Part shown: positions 13,345 through 16,002 of the stretch, piece by piece | Numbering within the stretch: the first letter of the stretch is position 1 | Layout of the letters: each line of letters opens with the position of its first letter | Origin: Defluviitaleaceae bacterium | GTDB taxonomy: Bacteria > Bacillota > Clostridia > Lachnospirales > WRAX01 | Length of the DNA stretch: 16,002 nucleotides | Direction: 5' to 3' | Assembly (NCBI GenBank): GCA_009781815.1 | Contig: WQVB01000008.1 | Span: 1 to 16,002 of the forward strand | The notes under the pieces: model-generated | What the model was told of the DNA's origin: nothing | What the model saw: only the letters and a program-made list of their open reading frames with translations | Databases searched by the model: none | Position numbers and translations under genes: made by a program

Positions 13345-13797
13345 ATGAAAACAGACAAAAAACAATATAAAGAAATGGTAAAAAAGGCATCCCCCAAAAG
13401 CAGCACAGCTCTCAACTGTATGCGTGCTTTTTTTGTAGGGGGGGTTATTTGTGCTTTTGGCGAGGTGCTGCACAACATCTACGAGGCTTTAGGTGCAAGC
13501 AAAGACCATGTGGGTGCATATGTTGCCATCACCCTTATTTTTTTAGCAATAATGCTAACGGGCATTGGCAAATATGACAATATAACAAAATATGCTGGAG
13601 CTGGGGCATCCATACCTATCACAGGCTTTGCAAACGCAATGTCGTCTCCAGCTATAGAGCATAAAAAAGAGGGTTTTATACTTGGTGTTAGTGCCAAATT
13701 GTTTACCATAGCAGGTGCTGTTATAGTTTATGGCACGTTGTCTTCTATGGTTGTTGGTTTGGTGTATTTTCTTGTGCAAAAGTTTTCGGGGGGGTAG
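13345..13797 (+). CDS. spoVAC: Stage V sporulation protein AC
   Basis: A 150-residue membrane protein, the same length as B. subtilis SpoVAC, reported to act as a mechanosensitive channel for dipicolinate release in the spore inner membrane. Hydrophobic segments lie near 27-43, 57-75 and 121-144. The motif GAGASIPITGFANAM (85-99) is shared with SpoVAE (GAGASVPLTGFGNLL), the family hallmark. I start at ATG 13345 (MKTDKKQYKEMV), with AAAGGG about 10 nt upstream; an in-frame TTG at 13324 would include that site. The stop is 3 nt before spoVAD. Confidence 0.95.
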   Translation: MKTDKKQYKEMVKKASPKSSTALNCMRAFFVGGVICAFGEVLHNIYEALGASKDHVGAYVAITLIFLAIMLTGIGKYDNITKYAGAGASIPITGFANAMSSPAIEHKKEGFILGVSAKLFTIAGAVIVYGTLSSMVVGLVYFLVQKFSGG

Positions 13798-13800
13798 GTT

Positions 13801-14817
13801 ATGTCAAAAAAACATGGAAAGCAAACGGTTGTGTTTGGCAAGCCCGTGGGCATTGCGGCTACCGCATCTGTGGTTGGAGCCAAAGAAGGCCAAGGGCCCT
13901 TAGGCACGTCTTTCGACATTGTTGAAGATGACATGATGCTAGGGCAAAAAAGCTGGGAGGCAGCCGAAAGCCAGCTAGTAAAAAAAGCTATAGACCTTTG
14001 CGTCAAAAAGTCAAACACAGCCCTATCTAGCTTTGATTATATAATAGCTGGCGATTTGCTAAACCAAAATGTGGGCAGCGTCTTTGGCTTGTTAGAAGCT
14101 GCAAGGCCATACTTAGGCATTTTTGGTGCTTGCTCCGCCATGGGTGAAGGGCTTGCCCTGGGCAGCATGCTCATAGACGGCGGCTTTGGCGACAATATAC
14201 TGGTGGCAGCATCAAGCCATTTTTGCACGGCAGAGAAGCAGTTTCGCTATCCCCTAGAGTTTGGCTCGCAAAGCCCGCCTACAGCCTCTTGGACTGTAAC
14301 AGGTGCTGGTGCTGCAGCCTTAAGCCATAACGGTGGAGATGTAGTAGTTACTGGCTGTACAATAGGCAAGATGATAGACATGGGGGTTAAAGATGCCAGC
14401 AACATGGGGGCAGCCATGGCGGGGGCTGCGGCAGACACTATAATGACCCACCTGCAAGACAAAAACCTGCACCCAAGCCATTATGATGCCATAATAACGG
14501 GTGATTTAGGCTATGTAGGCAGCGATTTGCTGTTGCAGTTGCTCAAAAAAGAAGGTATAGACATTTCACAAAATCACAAAGACTGCGGTATAGAGATATT
14601 CGACAAAAACACCCAAGACACTCAAAACGGAGGCAGCGGTTGTGGTTGCTGTGCTACGGTTTTTGCATCCCACTTTTACCCGCATCTGCAAAGCGAGAGG
14701 CTGTCTCGCATACTTTTTGTGCCTACAGGTGCGTTAATGTCTCCACTAAGTGTGCAGCAAGGCAAAAGCATACCATCTATAGCCCACGCTGTTGTTATTG
14801 AAAGGAGGGGCATATAA
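13801..14817 (+). CDS. spoVAD: Stage V sporulation protein AD (dipicolinate-binding)
   Basis: SpoVAD is a thiolase-fold protein that binds dipicolinic acid at the forespore inner membrane. The protein has 338 residues, the family length. It begins GKQTVVFGKPVGIAATASVVGAKEGQGPLG, a highly conserved SpoVAD opening. The thiolase-like nucleophile region is GACSAMGEG with C111, followed by H140 and C142. A cysteine-rich segment GSGCGCC is at 278-284. The start ATG follows a run of G's and TAGGTT. The stop overlaps the spoVAE start by one base (ATAATG). Confidence 0.97.
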   Translation: MSKKHGKQTVVFGKPVGIAATASVVGAKEGQGPLGTSFDIVEDDMMLGQKSWEAAESQLVKKAIDLCVKKSNTALSSFDYIIAGDLLNQNVGSVFGLLEAARPYLGIFGACSAMGEGLALGSMLIDGGFGDNILVAASSHFCTAEKQFRYPLEFGSQSPPTASWTVTGAGAAALSHNGGDVVVTGCTIGKMIDMGVKDASNMGAAMAGAAADTIMTHLQDKNLHPSHYDAIITGDLGYVGSDLLLQLLKKEGIDISQNHKDCGIEIFDKNTQDTQNGGSGCGCCATVFASHFYPHLQSERLSRILFVPTGALMSPLSVQQGKSIPSIAHAVVIERRGI

Positions 14818-15170
14818 TGAATTATCTATGGGCTTTTTTAATAGGCGGCGGCATATGCGTTGTGGCTCAAATCCTCATTGATAAAACAGCCATAACCTCA
14901 GCCCGCATTATGGTTTTGTTTGTGGTTATAGGCGTCATCCTAGGCGGTGTTGGCCTTTACCCTAAGCTTGTGGAGTTTGCAGGCGCTGGGGCAAGCGTGC
15001 CTCTAACGGGCTTTGGCAACCTTTTAGCTAAAGGCGTTAAAGAAGAGGTAGACAAAATAGGGGCTTTAGGCATTTTAACAGGCGGCTTAAAAGCATCTGC
15101 CGCAGGCATTATGGCAGCTATATTCTTCTCTTTTGTAGCCAGCCTTATTTTTGAGCCAAAGGCGAAATAA
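14817..15170 (+). CDS. spoVAE: Stage V sporulation protein AE (AEb type)
   Basis: A 117-residue membrane protein of the SpoVAC/SpoVAEb family, needed for dipicolinate movement. It has hydrophobic segments near 3-20, 30-47 and 90-112, with the family motif GAGASVPLTGFGNLL at 56-70. The ribosome site AAAGGAGGGG lies 6 nt before the ATG, inside the end of spoVAD. No spoVAEa, spoVAF or lysA follows; the cluster ends here and a mazEF operon comes next. This short cluster form is common in Clostridia. Confidence 0.95.
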   Translation: MNYLWAFLIGGGICVVAQILIDKTAITSARIMVLFVVIGVILGGVGLYPKLVEFAGAGASVPLTGFGNLLAKGVKEEVDKIGALGILTGGLKASAAGIMAAIFFSFVASLIFEPKAK

Positions 15171-15174
15171 GTGG

Positions 15175-15224
15175 TTTACAAAAGTGATTATTTGTGATAC
15201 TATATATAATATAACAATCACAAA
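15175..15224 (+). promoter_or_regulatory. mazEF promoter and dyad operator
   Basis: TTTACA (15175-15180), a 17-nt spacer and TACTAT (15198-15203), with TGA before the -10 box (extended -10). The arms TTTGTGAT (15191-15198) and ATCACAAA (15217-15224) form a dyad spanning the -10 box and start point, the expected place for autorepression by MazE-MazF. Confidence 0.65.
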
Positions 15225-15236
15225 GGGCGTGAAATC

Positions 15237-15503
15237 ATGGCTGTAGAAACAAGAGAAGTAAAAATCAATAAATGGGGCGGCTCCTTGGCTATCCGCTTTC
15301 CTAATGATTTTGTAGAAGCTGCAAACCTTAAAGAAAAATCTCTAGTTGAAATTCGTATGGATGGGGATGAGTTAATACTTAAAGTCAAGTCATCCAAGCC
15401 CCCTAAATATACCCTAAAAGAGCTTTTTGAGATGTACCCAAGCGACTATGCAAAAGAAGATGAGCTAGATTGGGGAGAGCCAGTAGGTGATGAGGCATGG
15501 TAA
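15237..15503 (+). CDS. mazE: MazE-type antitoxin (AbrB fold)
   Basis: An 88-residue protein with the swapped-hairpin SpoVT/AbrB DNA-binding domain at the N-terminus (KINKWGGSLAIRFPNDFVEAANL, residues 9-31). Its acidic C-terminal tail (KEDELDWGEPVGDEAW) is the part that wraps and blocks MazF. The ATG follows GGGCGTGAAATC. The stop overlaps the mazF start by 7 nt (ATGGTAA), so the two are coupled. It should also bind the upstream dyad. Specific pairing with the next gene is inferred from overlap. Confidence 0.9.
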   Translation: MAVETREVKINKWGGSLAIRFPNDFVEAANLKEKSLVEIRMDGDELILKVKSSKPPKYTLKELFEMYPSDYAKEDELDWGEPVGDEAW

Positions 15504-15829
15504 AACAAGGCGACATCATCAAAATAAACTTTGACCCTACAAAAGGTAGCGAGCAAGGCGGGTATAGGCCAGCCCTTGTAGTTTCTAATGACTTTCTTAT
15601 CTCAAAAACAAATATTATAAGCATTTGCCCCATAACCACCAAAGCCACCAAAAAAACAGCCCTAAATGTGCTTTTAGATGATAGCACCCAAACACAAGGG
15701 GCTGTTTTGTGTGCTCACCAGCGTTCTATAAACATAAACGCTAGAGAATACAAAATAGTCGAAAGGCTAGGAGAATACAAGCTCCATGAGGTTATAAACA
15801 CCCTAGTTTCAATGATAGAGAGGGTATAG
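15497..15829 (+). CDS. mazF: MazF/PemK-type mRNA interferase toxin
   Basis: A sequence-specific endoribonuclease that stalls growth by cutting mRNA. The 110 residues match the family length. The opening QGDIIKINFDPTKGSEQGGYRPALVVSND is typical PemK/MazF, with the catalytic arginine at R24 and the conserved T47/T48 in CPITTKATK; CAHQRSI (72-78) carries the conserved glutamine. The protein looks intact. The cut site cannot be predicted from this sequence. Confidence 0.93.
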   Translation: MVKQGDIIKINFDPTKGSEQGGYRPALVVSNDFLISKTNIISICPITTKATKKTALNVLLDDSTQTQGAVLCAHQRSININAREYKIVERLGEYKLHEVINTLVSMIERV

Positions 15830-15851
15830 CGAAAATATTTAAAATTTACCC

Positions 15852-15880
15852 TTGACAAAGCCATTCTTTTGTTGTATAAT
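15852..15880 (+). promoter_or_regulatory. Consensus sigma-A promoter of tRNA-Phe
   Basis: TTGACA (15852-15857), 17 nt, TATAAT (15875-15880): both boxes and spacing are exact consensus. Transcription would begin near 15887, giving a leader of about 28 nt before the tRNA. Confidence 0.85.
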
Positions 15881-15914
15881 GTGTTTCGTGCTTGTTGCAT
15901 AATGTAGTAAGCCT

Positions 15915-15990
15915 GCCTCGGTAGCTCAGTCGGTAGAGCAATGGACTGAAAATCCATGTGTCGGCGGTTCGATTCCGTCCCAAGCCACCA
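15915..15990 (+). tRNA. tRNA-Phe (anticodon GAA), acceptor stem imperfect
   Basis: The D arm (GCTC/GAGC, 15924-15939), anticodon arm (ATGGA CTGAAAA TCCAT, anticodon GAA at 15948-15950), T arm (GGCGG TTCGATT CCGTC) and encoded CCA (15988-15990) are all standard for tRNA-Phe. The acceptor stem is odd: 5' GCCTCGG against 3' CCAAGCC gives a C-C clash at pair 2-71 and a C-A mismatch at pair 5-68. It may work weakly, be decaying, or contain sequence errors. A T-rich stretch (TCTTTTTCTTTG) follows to the window end. Confidence 0.9.
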
Positions 15991-16002
15991 TCTTTTTCTT
16001 TG

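Overview
The window comes from a low-GC, spore-forming Firmicute, most likely a member of the Clostridia. The evidence is strong AGGAGG-type ribosome sites with frequent TTG and GTG starts, a complete set of spoVA genes for dipicolinate transport, consensus sigma-A promoters, and an F-type ATP synthase whose c subunit carries a sodium-binding signature. I cannot name the genus.

Left part (1-7980, minus strand). A transcription unit reads rpmB (ribosomal protein L28), mnaA/wecB (UDP-GlcNAc 2-epimerase), atpI-like, atpB, atpE, atpF, atpH, atpA, atpG and the first 283 codons of atpD, which runs off the left edge. rpmB has a good sigma-A promoter. I see no separate promoter for mnaA or the atp genes. 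Long palindromic repeats sit in the rpmB-mnaA, atpE-atpB and atpG-atpD gaps.

Middle (8039-11342). A GNAT acetyltransferase gene is driven by a near copy of the rpmB promoter region. Next come a chimeric palindromic repeat, a MATE efflux gene on the minus strand, another palindromic repeat, and a divergent TetR regulator with two promoters, each overlapping the same 13-bp dyad. The five palindromes form one family: each half is itself a hairpin with a CTTGA/TCAAG loop, and stem sequences differ between copies with pairing kept.

Right part (11371-15170, plus strand). spoVAA-spoVAB are separated from spoVAC-spoVAD-spoVAE by about 0.9 kb. That gap holds a small type I toxin-antitoxin module (36-residue membrane toxin plus a convergent antisense RNA), then a fragment of a second spoVAB 3' end, then a second antitoxin-like RNA unit with no toxin gene. 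This looks like a decayed tandem duplication of the spoVAB tail plus the toxin-antitoxin module. A sigma-G-like promoter just before spoVAC would let spoVAC-AD-AE be expressed in the forespore independently.

Right end. A mazEF toxin-antitoxin operon with a dyad over its promoter follows the spoVA genes. Then a consensus promoter drives a tRNA-Phe(GAA) whose acceptor stem has two mismatched pairs. The most original observations are the orphan antitoxin and spoVAB ghost inside the spoVA cluster, the antisense terminator encoded within the toxin's lysine codons, and the covarying nested-hairpin repeats.
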